Assembly (NCBI GenBank): GCA_024707305.1
Contig: JANPZZ010000005.1
Coordinates: forward strand, 110,831 to 174,830
Direction: 5' to 3'
DNA: 64,000 nucleotides
Source of the DNA: Chitinophagaceae bacterium
Lineage (GTDB): Bacteria; Bacteroidota; Bacteroidia; Chitinophagales; Chitinophagaceae
Shown here piece by piece: positions 19,728 through 28,779 of the stretch. Position 1 is the first letter of the stretch. Each line of letters opens with the position of its first letter. The translations under genes were made by a program, and so were the position numbers. The notes beneath the pieces were generated by a model, which saw only the letters and a list, made by a program, of their open reading frames with translations, was not told the origin of the DNA and did not search any database.

Positions 19728-21111
19728 ATGGCACTGATACCCACAACTCAGCAGCTCTCGGCCTTAAGCGAGTTTTTCCATTCTGGCCAAACACTTCCAT
19801 ATGCATTCCGACGCCAGCAATTAATCAATCTCCGCAACGCTATAATCAAATACGAAGACCGCTTTTACGAAGCATTCTATTCCGATTTGCGAAAAATCGA
19901 AAGAGGAATCCTGGGTTACCGAACTCGGTTTTGTAATTGCAGAGATCAATGAGACGCTACGTGAACTGAAAAGATGGATGGAGCCCGAGCGCGTTTCCAC
20001 CAACCTGCTCAACTTTCCATCGAGCAGCCGAATTGTGCGCGAACCACTGGGTGTTGTATTCATCATCGGTCCCTGGAACTATCCTTTTCAACTGGTGATT
20101 GCACCATTAATCAGTGCCATCGCAGCAGGCAACTGTGCAGTGGTGAAAGCAGGTGAGGCTGCTGTTGCTACCGACAACCTGCTACGGGAATTGATTACGG
20201 AAACTTTTGCGGACAACTATATTGCTTACGCGCAGGGCGAAGGCGCCGAAGTGGTGCCTGCACTTTTAAAACAATTTCAGTTTGATCATATATTCTTTAC
20301 TGGTGGCATCGCTGCGGGTAAAGCAGTGTATCAATTAGCTGCTGAAAAACTGGTGCCGGTTACATTGGAGCTTGGTGGTAAATCACCAGCGATCGTAGAA
20401 GCGGATGCAGACATTGCAGTGGCAGCGCGACGAATCGCTTCCACCAAATTTTCCAACTCGGGACAAATGTGCGTGGCAGTGGACTACATCCTTGTTCACG
20501 AATCGCGTAAAGAAGAGCTGATTTCAGCATTGAAGAAGTGCATACGTACATTTTATGGCGAAAATCCTGCAGATTCATACAACTATGGCCGCATGATCAA
20601 TGCACGGCAATTCGACCGTGTTGTTTCTTATCTCACGCAGGGTACTATTGTAGCCGGCGGTGGCTGCGATCGTAATACATTGTATATCGAACCAACCATT
20701 CTCACTGATGTCGCGTGGGACAACCCCGTTATGCAGGAAGAAATATTTGGTCCGCTGTTGCCAATCATTGGATTTACAGATGAGCAGGGATGGAAGCCGC
20801 TGGTTGCGCGAAATCCCAATCCGCTGGCTGCTTATATTTTTACGAAATCCAAAGCGAAGCAGAAGCAATGGATGGAAGAGTTGCGGTTTGGTGGGGGTTG
20901 TGTCAACAATGCCAGCTGGCATCTTACCAATCCGGAATTACCATTCGGTGGCCGTGGCTTCAGTGGCACGGGTCGCTATCACGGTAAGTTTGGATTTGAC
21001 ACTTTCAGTCACCCCAAATCCGTGATGAAAACGCCCACCTGGTTTGATCCCAAAATCAAGTACCCGCCGATGAAGGGGAAGTTGGGGTTGTTTAAAAGAT
21101 TTATAAGATAG
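19728..21111 (+). CDS. Aldehyde dehydrogenase, class-3 type (one frameshift near 19894)
   Basis: Oxidises aldehydes with NAD(P). Deleting one A from the run at 19892-19896 joins FYSDLRKSKEESWVTELGFV to the large downstream frame. Motifs: GPWNYPFQLVIAPL (cofactor binding), FTGGIAAGKAVYQLA, LELGGKSPAIV (general base Glu) and SGQMCVAVDYILV (catalytic Cys). The short N-terminus and about 460-residue length match the membrane-associated fatty/coniferyl aldehyde dehydrogenase group. Its stop abuts the 21.1-22.4 kb repeat array. Confidence 0.9.
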
Positions 21112-22375
21112 AGGGGAGATGGTGGATGGGAGATGGTGGATGGGGGGAATCGATGATCGATGGCCGGGAATCGATGGTGGATGATCGATGATCGATGATC
21201 GATGGCCGGGAATCGATGGTGGATGATCGATGACCGGGAATTGATGGTAGATGATCGATGACGGATGATCGATGTATAATGAGTGATTTTGTAAATCGTC
21301 CCGAAGGGACGGAATATCTGTAGCAACGGAACATCCTCCAACATTTGAGCCCCGAAGGGACGATATGTGGGCGGAGAATCGATGGTCGGGAATCGATGGT
21401 GGATGATCGATGATCGATGGCCGGGAATCGATGGTGGATGATCGATGATCGATGTATCATGAACGATTTTGCAAACCGTCCCGAAGGGACGGGATATCTG
21501 TAGCACCCGAAACGTTTTTAATTATTGAGTCCCGAAGGGACGATATGTGGGCGGAGAATCGATGTCCGATGATCGATGTCCGATGTCCGGGAATCGATGA
21601 CCGATGTTCGATGTTCGATGATCGATGTATCATGAACGATTTTGCGAACCGTCCCGAAGGGACGGGATATCTGTAGCACCCGAAACGTTTTTAATTATTG
21701 AGTCCCGAAGGGACGATATGTGGGCGGAGAATCGATGGTCGATGGGGAAATCGATGTCCGGGAATCGATGGTGGATGATCGATGATCGATGATCGATGTA
21801 TCATGAACGATTTTGCAAACCGTCCCGGAGGGACGGGATATCTGTAGCACCCGAAACGTTTTTAATTATTGAGTCCCGAAGGGACGATATGTGGGCGGAG
21901 AATCGATGGTCGATGGGGAAATCGATGTCCGGGAATCGATGGTGGATGATCGATGATCGATGATCGATGTATCATGAACGATTTTGCAAACCGTCCCGGA
22001 GGGACGGGATATCTGTAGCACCCGAAACGTTTTTAATTATTGAGTCCCGAAGGGACGATATGTGGGCGGAGAATCGATGGTCGATGGGGAAATCGATGTC
22101 CGATGTCCGGGAATCGATGGTGGATGATCGATGATCGATGATCGATGTATCATGAACGATTTTGCAAACCGTCCCGGAGGGACGGGATATCTGTAGCACC
22201 CGGAACCTTTTTAATTATTGAGTCCCGAAGGGACGATATGTGGGCGGGGAATCGATGGCCGGGAATCGATGGTGGATGATCGATGATCGATGGTCGATGG
22301 TCGATGATCGATGATCGATGATCGATGTATCATGAACGATTTTCGATGAACGACACCGAATGATCGGTGAACGGA
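21112..22375 (+). repeat. Array of six bipartite GTCCC cassettes separated by ATCGATG tracts
   Basis: No gene lies here. Each cassette holds two 13-base hairpins of the form GTCCC-GAA-GGGAC. First hairpins start at 21298, 21478, 21651, 21822, 21993 and 22171; second hairpins at 21349, 21529, 21702, 21873, 22044 and 22222, always 51 bases later. The first is followed by GG(A/G)ATATCTGTAGCA, the second by GATATGTGGGCGG. Cassettes are joined by 70-85 base tracts of ATCGATG variants, so the period varies from 171 to 180. The last three first-hairpins have loop GGA instead of GAA, and cassettes 4 and 5 with their tracts are almost identical, pointing to recent duplication. Confidence 0.92.
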
Positions 22376-22439
22376 TAAACCAATACTTACATCAATTGTT
22401 ATTGATTTTTATTTTTAAGACCATTCTAATAAACATAAC

Positions 22440-23024
22440 ATGAAATTCTCCCAGCAACTCAAACGCGTATTTGCACCCACTGTAATGTGGCTCAACAAGG
22501 TAACTGGCACAAGGGCCGGTTCAAAACTGAATGGGAACAGCATTGCACCACCGGTGTCTATATACGATTATGAGGTGCAACTAAACAATGGAGAAAAGGT
22601 GAAACTGGAGAATTTCAAAGGCAAAAAAATGCTGCTCGTAAATACCGCAAGCGATTGTATTTATACCCGCCAGTACGAAATGCTGCAAACACTCTGGGAA
22701 CAAAATAAAGACCGCCTGGTGGTGATCGGTTTCCCGGCAAATGATTTCGGTGCACAGGAGCAGGGCAACGATGCAGAGATCGCGCAATTCTGCAGCAAAA
22801 ACTATGGCGTTACATTTCCACTTTCACACAAGTCCACTGTTATCCACGACGAAGAACAACATCCCGTGTACCAATGGTTGACACAAAAGGACAAGAACGG
22901 ATGGAATGAACAACCGCCCACCTGGAACTTCGCCAAATACCTCGTTGACGAATACGGCCGCCTCGCCGCTTACTTTGAACCGGCGGTGCCACCCATTTCG
23001 GATAGTATTACTTCGAGGTTGTAG
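22440..23024 (+). CDS. Glutathione peroxidase-like thiol peroxidase
   Basis: 194 residues. The thioredoxin-fold core is NGEKVKLENFKGKKMLLVNT followed by ASDCIYTRQYEML, where the peroxidatic cysteine is kept but the usual glycine after it is isoleucine. The glutamine in ANDFGAQEQG and the WNF of PPTWNFAKYLVDEYG complete the active site. The first 35 residues are an extension with a hydrophobic stretch (FAPTVMWLNKV). A second glutathione peroxidase with the standard SKCGLT motif is at 58.2 kb. It follows the repeat array directly. Confidence 0.82.
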   Translation: MKFSQQLKRVFAPTVMWLNKVTGTRAGSKLNGNSIAPPVSIYDYEVQLNNGEKVKLENFKGKKMLLVNTASDCIYTRQYEMLQTLWEQNKDRLVVIGFPANDFGAQEQGNDAEIAQFCSKNYGVTFPLSHKSTVIHDEEQHPVYQWLTQKDKNGWNEQPPTWNFAKYLVDEYGRLAAYFEPAVPPISDSITSRL

Positions 23025-23184
23025 GAAATAAACCGTCCTCTCAATTCTCCACTGCATTTTGATCTTTCGCCAGATTAAAGGTCAATTTCCTGATTAGCGA
23101 AAAAACATTCTTCTTCGCTATTGAGCCCCTGTTTTATGATATGTTGTTGATAAACAAGGTATTATTAAGCAAAAAACTATTCGC

Positions 23185-23230
23185 TTTCATTCAGTTTCGT
23201 TTATTTTGATTGTTTCGTTTATTTCGTTTA
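23185..23230 (+). promoter_or_regulatory. Tandem 9-base repeats, candidate operator of the toxin-antitoxin pair
   Basis: TTTCGTTTA occurs at 23195, 23213 and 23222, with a degenerate copy (TTTTGATTG) at 23204 and another (TTTCATTCA) at 23185, so the block has a nine-base rhythm. It ends 30 bases before the antitoxin ATG. Direct repeats in front of an antitoxin with a helix-turn-helix suggest autoregulation. An inverted repeat TAGCGAA/TTCGCTA lies further upstream (23095-23120). Confidence 0.45.
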
Positions 23231-23260
23231 ACTTAGTGTTCAACTCAAAAACTTACAATC

Positions 23261-23716
23261 ATGAAAATGTTAGAGCAAATAAGAAAGCCGACCAAGCTTG
23301 ATCAAAAGATTGCAAGCGAATCTTACGGCGCTTTAGCTTCAGTGATAGAACAACTAAATTCGGAGCAGCCTGAAATTGAGATAGAGGAAACCAGTGAAAA
23401 AATCAAGGTACCTCTGAGTGCATTGAAATTACTGGGAGAAATTTTGAAAGCGATGGGGCAGGGTAAATTAATTTCTATTGTACCTATCGCTGCTGAAGTA
23501 ACAACACAGGCAGCTGCTGAAATGCTTGGTTGTTCACGACCTCATTTGGTAAAATTGCTTGAAGAAGGGAAAATTGCATTTACCAAAGTTGGCAAACACA
23601 GACGAATAAAATTTGAGGACATTATGATGTATAAAAAGCAGATGAAAGAACATCAGAAACAAAACATCATTGATATAATGAACGCTGACGAAGAAACTGG
23701 ATTGTATGATTCATAG
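23261..23716 (+). CDS. Antitoxin-like protein with excisionase-type helix-turn-helix
   Basis: 151 residues. The N-terminal part is acidic and variable (SEQPEIEIEETSEKIKVPLS). Residues about 84-122 form a MerR/excisionase helix-turn-helix (TQAAAEMLGCSRPHLVKLLE, then KVGKHRRIKFEDIM). This protein type is the usual partner of PIN-domain toxins in Bacteroidota and other phyla. It overlaps the next gene by 11 bases, showing translational coupling. The neighbourhood is visibly AT-richer than the flanking housekeeping genes, which suggests acquisition by transfer. Confidence 0.8.
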   Translation: MKMLEQIRKPTKLDQKIASESYGALASVIEQLNSEQPEIEIEETSEKIKVPLSALKLLGEILKAMGQGKLISIVPIAAEVTTQAAAEMLGCSRPHLVKLLEEGKIAFTKVGKHRRIKFEDIMMYKKQMKEHQKQNIIDIMNADEETGLYDS

Positions 23717-24170
23717 TGTTCGATTTACTGCGGTACTGGATACCAATGTAGTTTATCCTCTAATTATAAGGGATTTACTATTCTGGTTTGCCTACCACGA
23801 TTTATATACTCCAAAATGGAGCGAACACATATTTGACGAATGGAAAAAAGTGATGATCGAGAAAGGCGTTTCGGAAGAAGAAGCCACTAGAAGAATTCAA
23901 AAAGCGAATTCCGCGCCAGACCAGCCGATATTCTATCCTGTCATGAACGAAGAATATGCAATCCAAATATCCAGAGAGTGGAACGTTCCTGCTTATGGAG
24001 TTGGTTATGTTGTAAAATTAGCGGTCAGAAAAGGATATCTGGAAAAATTCAACGTTGAAAATGTTGGCGGACAAATTCACAATGAACTTTGGGTTCCAGC
24101 AGAAGAACTTGAAGAGTTTAATTCAAATATTGTCGGGCTAATTGAAGTGACAAAAGAGTTTCGTGGTTAA
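23706..24170 (+). CDS. PIN-domain toxin N-terminus joined to an unrelated C-terminus
   Basis: 154 residues. Residues 5-70 match the start of VapC-like PIN toxins: VLDTNVVYPLIIRDLLFWFA (first acidic residue D12) and the acidic helix EHIFDEWKKVM. A normal protein of this group goes on to an LPDPDDRHVLAAA-type segment with the remaining catalytic acids; that is absent. From about residue 73 (base 23922) the sequence becomes REWNVPAYGVGYVVKLAVRK and then VENVGGQIHNELWVPAEELE, which does not look like PIN. I cannot assign this second part; the VGG..H.E.W.PAEEL..FN pattern recalls the C-terminus of other small toxin-like proteins. It could be a deletion fusion of two toxins, hence inactive as a PIN RNase. 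Confidence 0.65.
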   Translation: MIHSVRFTAVLDTNVVYPLIIRDLLFWFAYHDLYTPKWSEHIFDEWKKVMIEKGVSEEEATRRIQKANSAPDQPIFYPVMNEEYAIQISREWNVPAYGVGYVVKLAVRKGYLEKFNVENVGGQIHNELWVPAEELEEFNSNIVGLIEVTKEFRG

Positions 24171-24236
24171 TAACACCGACCCCATATCGGTCGCATACCT
24201 CCTGTAGCTTAATTTACTCTCCAAAATTTTCTTTGA

Positions 24237-24737
24237 ATGATTCAGGGAATAATCCTAATAATTCTATTCATCATATTCAGCCTAACAATACTGCTTTCGC
24301 TGTTTTTCTTCGGCGCCGCAATCATCAGACCTTCGAAGACAATGTTAAAAATAGGATTGGCTGTTAGTGTTATTCCTCTTTCTCTTTATGGAATAAATTA
24401 TTGGTATTATCATATTCATGTTCCGCGTCTAAACAAAAAGACAGAGCAAAGTTATTTAGGAAGTTATAGAATGCTTTTAAACGAGAATGATACAACTGGA
24501 AATATCAGAGTACAGCTTACACTGAATGATGATAACACTTTTTTTCTGGACTCAAATGATGTAATCAATTTTGCTGGAAAAGGTAAATGGAGGGCTGGCG
24601 CAACAGACGCTGGTGATTTTGAATTCACAGATGACGACGATTCTCTAAAATTTTTGGTTTCACCTTACTCCGAAAACAAACTGATGATCAACGAAAATTT
24701 TATCGATAGAAAATCATTGTTTTTTATCAAAGAATAG
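24237..24737 (+). CDS. Membrane-anchored hypothetical protein
   Basis: 166 residues. Two N-terminal transmembrane helices (IILIILFIIFSLTILLSLFF and IGLAVSVIPLSLYGINYWYY) precede a soluble all-beta part of about 100 residues (GSYRMLLNENDTTGNIRVQL, GKGKWRAGATDAGDFEFTDD) resembling lipocalin-like small domains. No family is recognised. It is 66 bases after the PIN gene in the same AT-rich island and may be part of the same acquired segment. Confidence 0.6.
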   Translation: MIQGIILIILFIIFSLTILLSLFFFGAAIIRPSKTMLKIGLAVSVIPLSLYGINYWYYHIHVPRLNKKTEQSYLGSYRMLLNENDTTGNIRVQLTLNDDNTFFLDSNDVINFAGKGKWRAGATDAGDFEFTDDDDSLKFLVSPYSENKLMINENFIDRKSLFFIKE

Positions 24738-24793
24738 AAATTTCAATACGCATCCCAATTGACTTCTTTCAAAAATATTTCTCGCTTGCTTTT

Positions 24794-25354
24794 ATGAAAA
24801 AAATGATCATCCTCCTATCCACATTTTTAGCTACGTTGATTTGCTATGCAGATGAACCTCCCTGTTGGTGCGCTTTCGAAGAAAAATCTGCCAATGGAAA
24901 ATATGTGGCTGTTGTAAATCGCCCCAAAGCAGATAGTTTGATTGATCCCTGGAAGTCTGTTTGGACACTTACTGTTTATGAATACGTGGGAAAAAGAAAA
25001 AAACTTCTCTGGAAAGTAAAGTATGACTACAGCGGGTACCCTGACGGAATTTTGAGTAACGATGGACAAACTTTTATTTATGTGGAGTACTGGTACTATA
25101 GCAACGCCAATATGGTGGCAATTTACAGGAATGGAAAAAGGATCAATGCACCGAATTTAAAAGGCGAAGATTTTAAAATACCCCCGCACAAATTACAACA
25201 AACGGTTTCGCATCAACGCTGGCTTAAAATAGAAGGCCCCGCATATAATTTTGTCAGGACGAGTAATGATAAGCTACTATTGAGAATTCAGACAATTGAC
25301 GACAAAATTCATTTCTTCGACATCACAAACGGGAAACGAGTCACGGATACATAG
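24794..25354 (+). CDS. Exported hypothetical protein
   Basis: 186 residues with a signal peptide (KKMIILLSTFLATLICYA). The mature part is rich in beta strands and aromatics (YVAVVNRPKADSLIDPWKSV, FIYVEYWYYSNANMVAIYRN), with no recognisable motif or catalytic residues. It is the last gene of the AT-rich island and is convergent with the MutS-like gene, only seven bases apart. Confidence 0.6.
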   Translation: MKKMIILLSTFLATLICYADEPPCWCAFEEKSANGKYVAVVNRPKADSLIDPWKSVWTLTVYEYVGKRKKLLWKVKYDYSGYPDGILSNDGQTFIYVEYWYYSNANMVAIYRNGKRINAPNLKGEDFKIPPHKLQQTVSHQRWLKIEGPAYNFVRTSNDKLLLRIQTIDDKIHFFDITNGKRVTDT

Positions 25355-25361
25355 ATACCCC

Positions 25362-27153
25362 TCACCCCCCAATAATTCCCATCTTCTTCATCAGAAATGA
25401 AGCACTCAATTTGCTGCATATGCCCGGCTTAAGGCGATAATCGAATACCAATTCATCATTGATGATATTCGATTCAAAACAATAATTGCGGATATAACCC
25501 GGGTATTGATGTTCCAGTTCGGAAACCGTGAGATCATGGGTTGCAATAATGCCGGTTGCTTTTGCCGACACCATTTTATGGATCAGCCCGATGGTGCCAT
25601 TGTGCTTATCGTGGCTGTTCGTGCCGCGCAATATTTCATCCAGCAGAATAAAAGTTTTCTCACCCGCTTCCAGGTTGTGAATAATGGATTGCAACCTTTT
25701 AATTCTGCATAGAAAAATGATTCACTGTCCTGCAGTGAATCCGTAATGCGCATGCTTACGCGAATGGCAAAGGGATAGAAAGTCAATCGTTTTGCACAAA
25801 CCACGGAACCCGCACGCGCCAGCACCAGGTTGATGCCAATCGTGCGCAGGAAAGTGCTTTTCCCCGACATATTGGAACCCGTGAGAATAATAAATTTATC
25901 GTTGCGGAAAGAAATGGAATTCGGAATTCTCTTTTTTGCGCAGCAATTAACGGGTGACCTAGCGAATCCGCTTCCCATTCTTCCACATCTGTTAGAACCG
26001 GCATGCAGAAATCTTCATTGTTAAACGCCAGGTTGGCAAAACAATTCAGCGCTTCCATTTCGCCCAGCGCATTCTGCCAGTCACTTACTCTTTCTTTATT
26101 TTCTTTTTTTCCATAAATCAAGACGATATAGAATATGCACGTGAAAAAGGAATAAACCATTCAGCAGAATACTCACCACGAGGTTTACAATCGTTTCCAG
26201 GTAATTAAACAGCGACGAAAGCTTACTGATGCTGCGAGATGCAAGTACATCGCCAACGCGCAGCCTTTGTTGTAGTTGTTGCAGGTACGGCGATTGAAAA
26301 TTCATCTGTTCCATTTGGCGGAACTGACCGGCGAATTGTTGCAATACCGAAGTCACGGAAGTTGACAGCGACAACTGACTTGCAATTTTTCTACCAAAAG
26401 AAAAAGCAACAAAGAGATTCAATGCAAAACCAAAATAGAAAAGATTAAGCGCCTGTTCTTTTTCTGTAATCACGTAATATGCAAGACAACTCAGCGATGC
26501 CAGCGGAAATAGAAGCATCAGTTTGTAGTGAACCGGCGAATTGAATGTATCATCCGATTTCAACCACTGGTTCAGTTGCTGCATTTCTTTTTCCTTCGTA
26601 TCAAGCAATGCACCATGTGCCTGTAGATGCTGGCGGTAATCTAACTGATCTTTCAATTCGCGAATAGCATCCTGTCTTGCAGCGATGGCTGCGGCATCGG
26701 GATTCAAAAGATCGGTTGCGAGTGCTTTTTTCCAAAGCCCGTACTGCAACGGTTGAGATACGGATACAATGCACCATCACCGAAGAGATCGAGGTCGTAT
26801 GAATAAGGGTGATGCGGATCGATAAATTCTTTTCCGCTGGCAAAATGGCTGCTGTTTCCTTCAAGAAAAATGATTTCATCTGCGTTCAGTTTCGCAAGTG
26901 CTTTATAAAAGCGCACATCCTGTTGCAGCCGGTCGTAGAAACGGATGAGGTACAAGAACATGCCCACACAGGCGAGTGCTGCGAGAATGAAAATGGTATT
27001 GCCTGTCACCAGCGACCGCCATGCAAGTACAATGATGCCTACAAAAGCCAGCAGGCGGAATAAGCTCATCCATTGCAGGCGCGTGTTCAGATCACGGGTG
27101 CGTTGTTCGGCAGCCTGTTGCCGCGATTGATATATTTCTTTCGGAGTTGCCAT
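25362..27153 (-). CDS. Membrane-anchored MutS-family ATPase (four frameshifts)
   Basis: Rejoined from five frames, about 598 residues. The N-terminus has two transmembrane helices (LLAFVGIIVLAWRSL and TIFILAALACVGMFLYLIRF), another pair lies around 190-230, and the C-terminus is the MutS ATPase: Walker A TGSNMSGKSTFLRTIG, ESFFYAELKRLQ, Walker B FILLDEILRGTNS and ATHDLTVSELE. There is no mismatch-recognition domain, so this is the MutS-like membrane protein often seen in Bacteroidota, of unknown function, and not the repair enzyme. Breaks are at about 26749 (base missing), 26110 (base extra), 25940 (base missing) and 25698 (base missing). Four in one gene could also mean real decay. Confidence 0.8.
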
Positions 27154-27239
27154 GAAAGCGAAAGTTATTTGTTTTATCCGATATGAACCTTATCAGAATA
27201 GATAGGCGGAAGAGAGCGATTGTAATAAATGCAAAATGT

Positions 27240-27632
27240 GATAATAGGGCGATGTGCCAATGTGACAATTAAGAATTTTCGCAGATTCGCATTAAAGCAG
27301 CTTTGGAGCTATTTTCACATTTCCTCATTTTCACATTGATCCTTTCACGTTTGCCGTTTGCCGTTTGCCGTTTCACGATTTCCGCATGTCGTCCCTTCGG
27401 GACTTGATCAAAAGGGGGAATTCGTTTTCTACAGATATTCCGTCCCTTCGGGACGTGAAACACAAGTGAGCGGGACCGATGGAAAAGAAATTGAATGCGG
27501 TTGCGTTGCTGATGTGAGGATTAAGCATTTTCGCAGATTCGCATTAAAGCAGCATCGGAGCTATTTTCACATTTCCTCATTTTCACATTGATCCTTTCGC
27601 GTTTGCCGTTTGCCGTTTGCCGAACCTCACGA
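27240..27632. repeat. Mosaic intergenic repeat block
   Basis: Gene-free gap 27154-27635. A module reading ATTTTCGCAGATTCGCATTA, then a CACATTTCCTCATTTTCACA pyrimidine ladder and GTTTGCC heptamers, occurs at about 27272-27370 and again at about 27520-27620, flanking one bipartite GTCCC element. The same module recurs near 33190, 35245, 36335 and 36600. Confidence 0.85.
27391..27454 (-). repeat. Bipartite GTCCC element
   Basis: GTCCCTTCGGGAC at 27391-27403 and 27442-27454, pitch 51 bases. On the minus strand the outer hairpin is followed by GGAATATCTGTAG and the inner by GACATGCGG, the same tails as in the 21.1-22.4 kb array, but here the arms are GTTTGCC heptamers instead of ATCGATG. Confidence 0.85.
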
Positions 27633-27635
27633 TTC

Positions 27636-28697
27636 CTAAACCGGGCATTTCTGGTGATAATCCACTAACTCAATCGGCGCATGCGCAAACTCAAATCCAC
27701 TATAGGTTTTAATCACATTATCGAGCACTTCATTGATCTCTTCTTCGGCGGTAAGTGTTACCAGTTTCTGGCGAAACTCTTTGATATTGGGCAGACCTTT
27801 CAGGTAATTGGTATAATGGCGGCGCATTTCGTTGATGCCAACCACCGGATTTTTCCATTCAACGGAAAGCTTCAGGTGTTTGCGGCAAACTGCCACACGA
27901 TCTTCCACAGATGGAGGAGCGAGACGTTCGCCCGTGGCTACAAAATGTTTGATCTCCCGAAAGATCCAGGGATAGCCAATTGCTGCACGACCAATCATGA
28001 TGCCATCCACACCATAGCGGTTCTTATATGCAAGTGCTTTTTCCGGCGAATCAATATCACCGTTTCCAAAAATGGGAATATGGATGCGTGGGTTTTCTTT
28101 CACTTTTGCAATCAGGGTCCAGTCGGCTTCACCTTTGTACATCTGCATGCGGGTGCGTCCATGTATCGCGAGTGCTTTAATGCCTACATCCTGCAGTCGC
28201 TCGGCCACTTCTTCTATATTCTTTGTATTGTCATCCCAGCCCAGGCGCGTTTTTACGGTAACAGGCAGGTTGGTAGATTTTACCACCGCAGCAGTAAGGC
28301 GCACCATGAGGTCGATGTCTTTTAAAACACCAGCACCTGCACCACGCAGTGCAACTTTTTTTACAGGACATCCAAAGTTGATGTCAAGCAGGTCGGGATT
28401 CGTAACGTCTACAATCTTTGCGGCCAGCGAAAGGCTTTCTTCATCACCTCCAAAAATCTGTATACCAATTGGACGCTCATAATCGAAGATATCGAGCTTC
28501 TTCCGGCTCTTGATTGCATCGCGGATCAACCCTTCTGAAGAGATGAACTCGGTGTACATCAGGTCGGCGCCATTGTCTTTGCACACCGCACGAAAAGGCG
28601 GGTCGCTTACGTCCTCCATGGGCGCCAGCAGCAGCGGAAAGTCGGGCAGCGATATGTTTCCTATTTTAACCATACTATGTAATCGACGGGTAGCCAA
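27636..28697 (-). CDS. dusB: tRNA-dihydrouridine synthase (DusB type)
   Basis: FMN-dependent reduction of uridines in tRNA. Motifs: LLAPMEDVSDPPFRAVCKDN (FMN binding), INFGCPVKKVALRGAGAGVL with the catalytic cysteine, TVKTRLGWDD, AIHGRTRMQMYKGEADW and IMIGRAAIGYPWIFREI. The frame extends to 28697; a start at MVKIGNISLPDFPLLLAPME (28673) fits better the usual N-terminus. 345-353 residues is a normal size. A repeat block follows it downstream. Confidence 0.93.
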   Translation of the reverse strand: MATRRLHSMVKIGNISLPDFPLLLAPMEDVSDPPFRAVCKDNGADLMYTEFISSEGLIRDAIKSRKKLDIFDYERPIGIQIFGGDEESLSLAAKIVDVTNPDLLDINFGCPVKKVALRGAGAGVLKDIDLMVRLTAAVVKSTNLPVTVKTRLGWDDNTKNIEEVAERLQDVGIKALAIHGRTRMQMYKGEADWTLIAKVKENPRIHIPIFGNGDIDSPEKALAYKNRYGVDGIMIGRAAIGYPWIFREIKHFVATGERLAPPSVEDRVAVCRKHLKLSVEWKNPVVGINEMRRHYTNYLKGLPNIKEFRQKLVTLTAEEEINEVLDNVIKTYSGFEFAHAPIELVDYHQKCPV

Positions 28698-28738
28698 ATC
28701 TTTAAAAAAGAAATGCCGCTCATCTGCGTTGTGACGCC

Positions 28739-28746
28739 TATTTTTG
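28739..28746 (+). promoter_or_regulatory. -7 box (TATTTTTG) of the CPBP-cdsA unit
   Basis: Matches TAnnTTTG, 33 bases before ATG 28780, in the divergent gap to dusB. Confidence 0.5.
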
Positions 28747-28779
28747 AACCTGCAAATTTACACCATTATTAAGAAATCT

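Noticed and set aside
21009..22199. Minus-strand ORFs of 75-165 codons rich in ID-H-R-S-S-T across the 21-kb array
   Set aside because: They are translations of ATCGATG and GTCCC repeats, change frame between cassettes, and have no start context or homologous pattern.
21298..22234. Regular cassettes separated by variable tracts, superficially like a CRISPR array
   Set aside because: The repeated part is about 95 bases with two hairpins, the variable parts are all ATCGATG simple sequence and not unique spacers, and no cas gene is present.
25362..27153. Calling the MutS-like gene a mismatch-repair mutS
   Set aside because: It lacks the mismatch-recognition and connector domains and has membrane helices; only the ATPase is shared.
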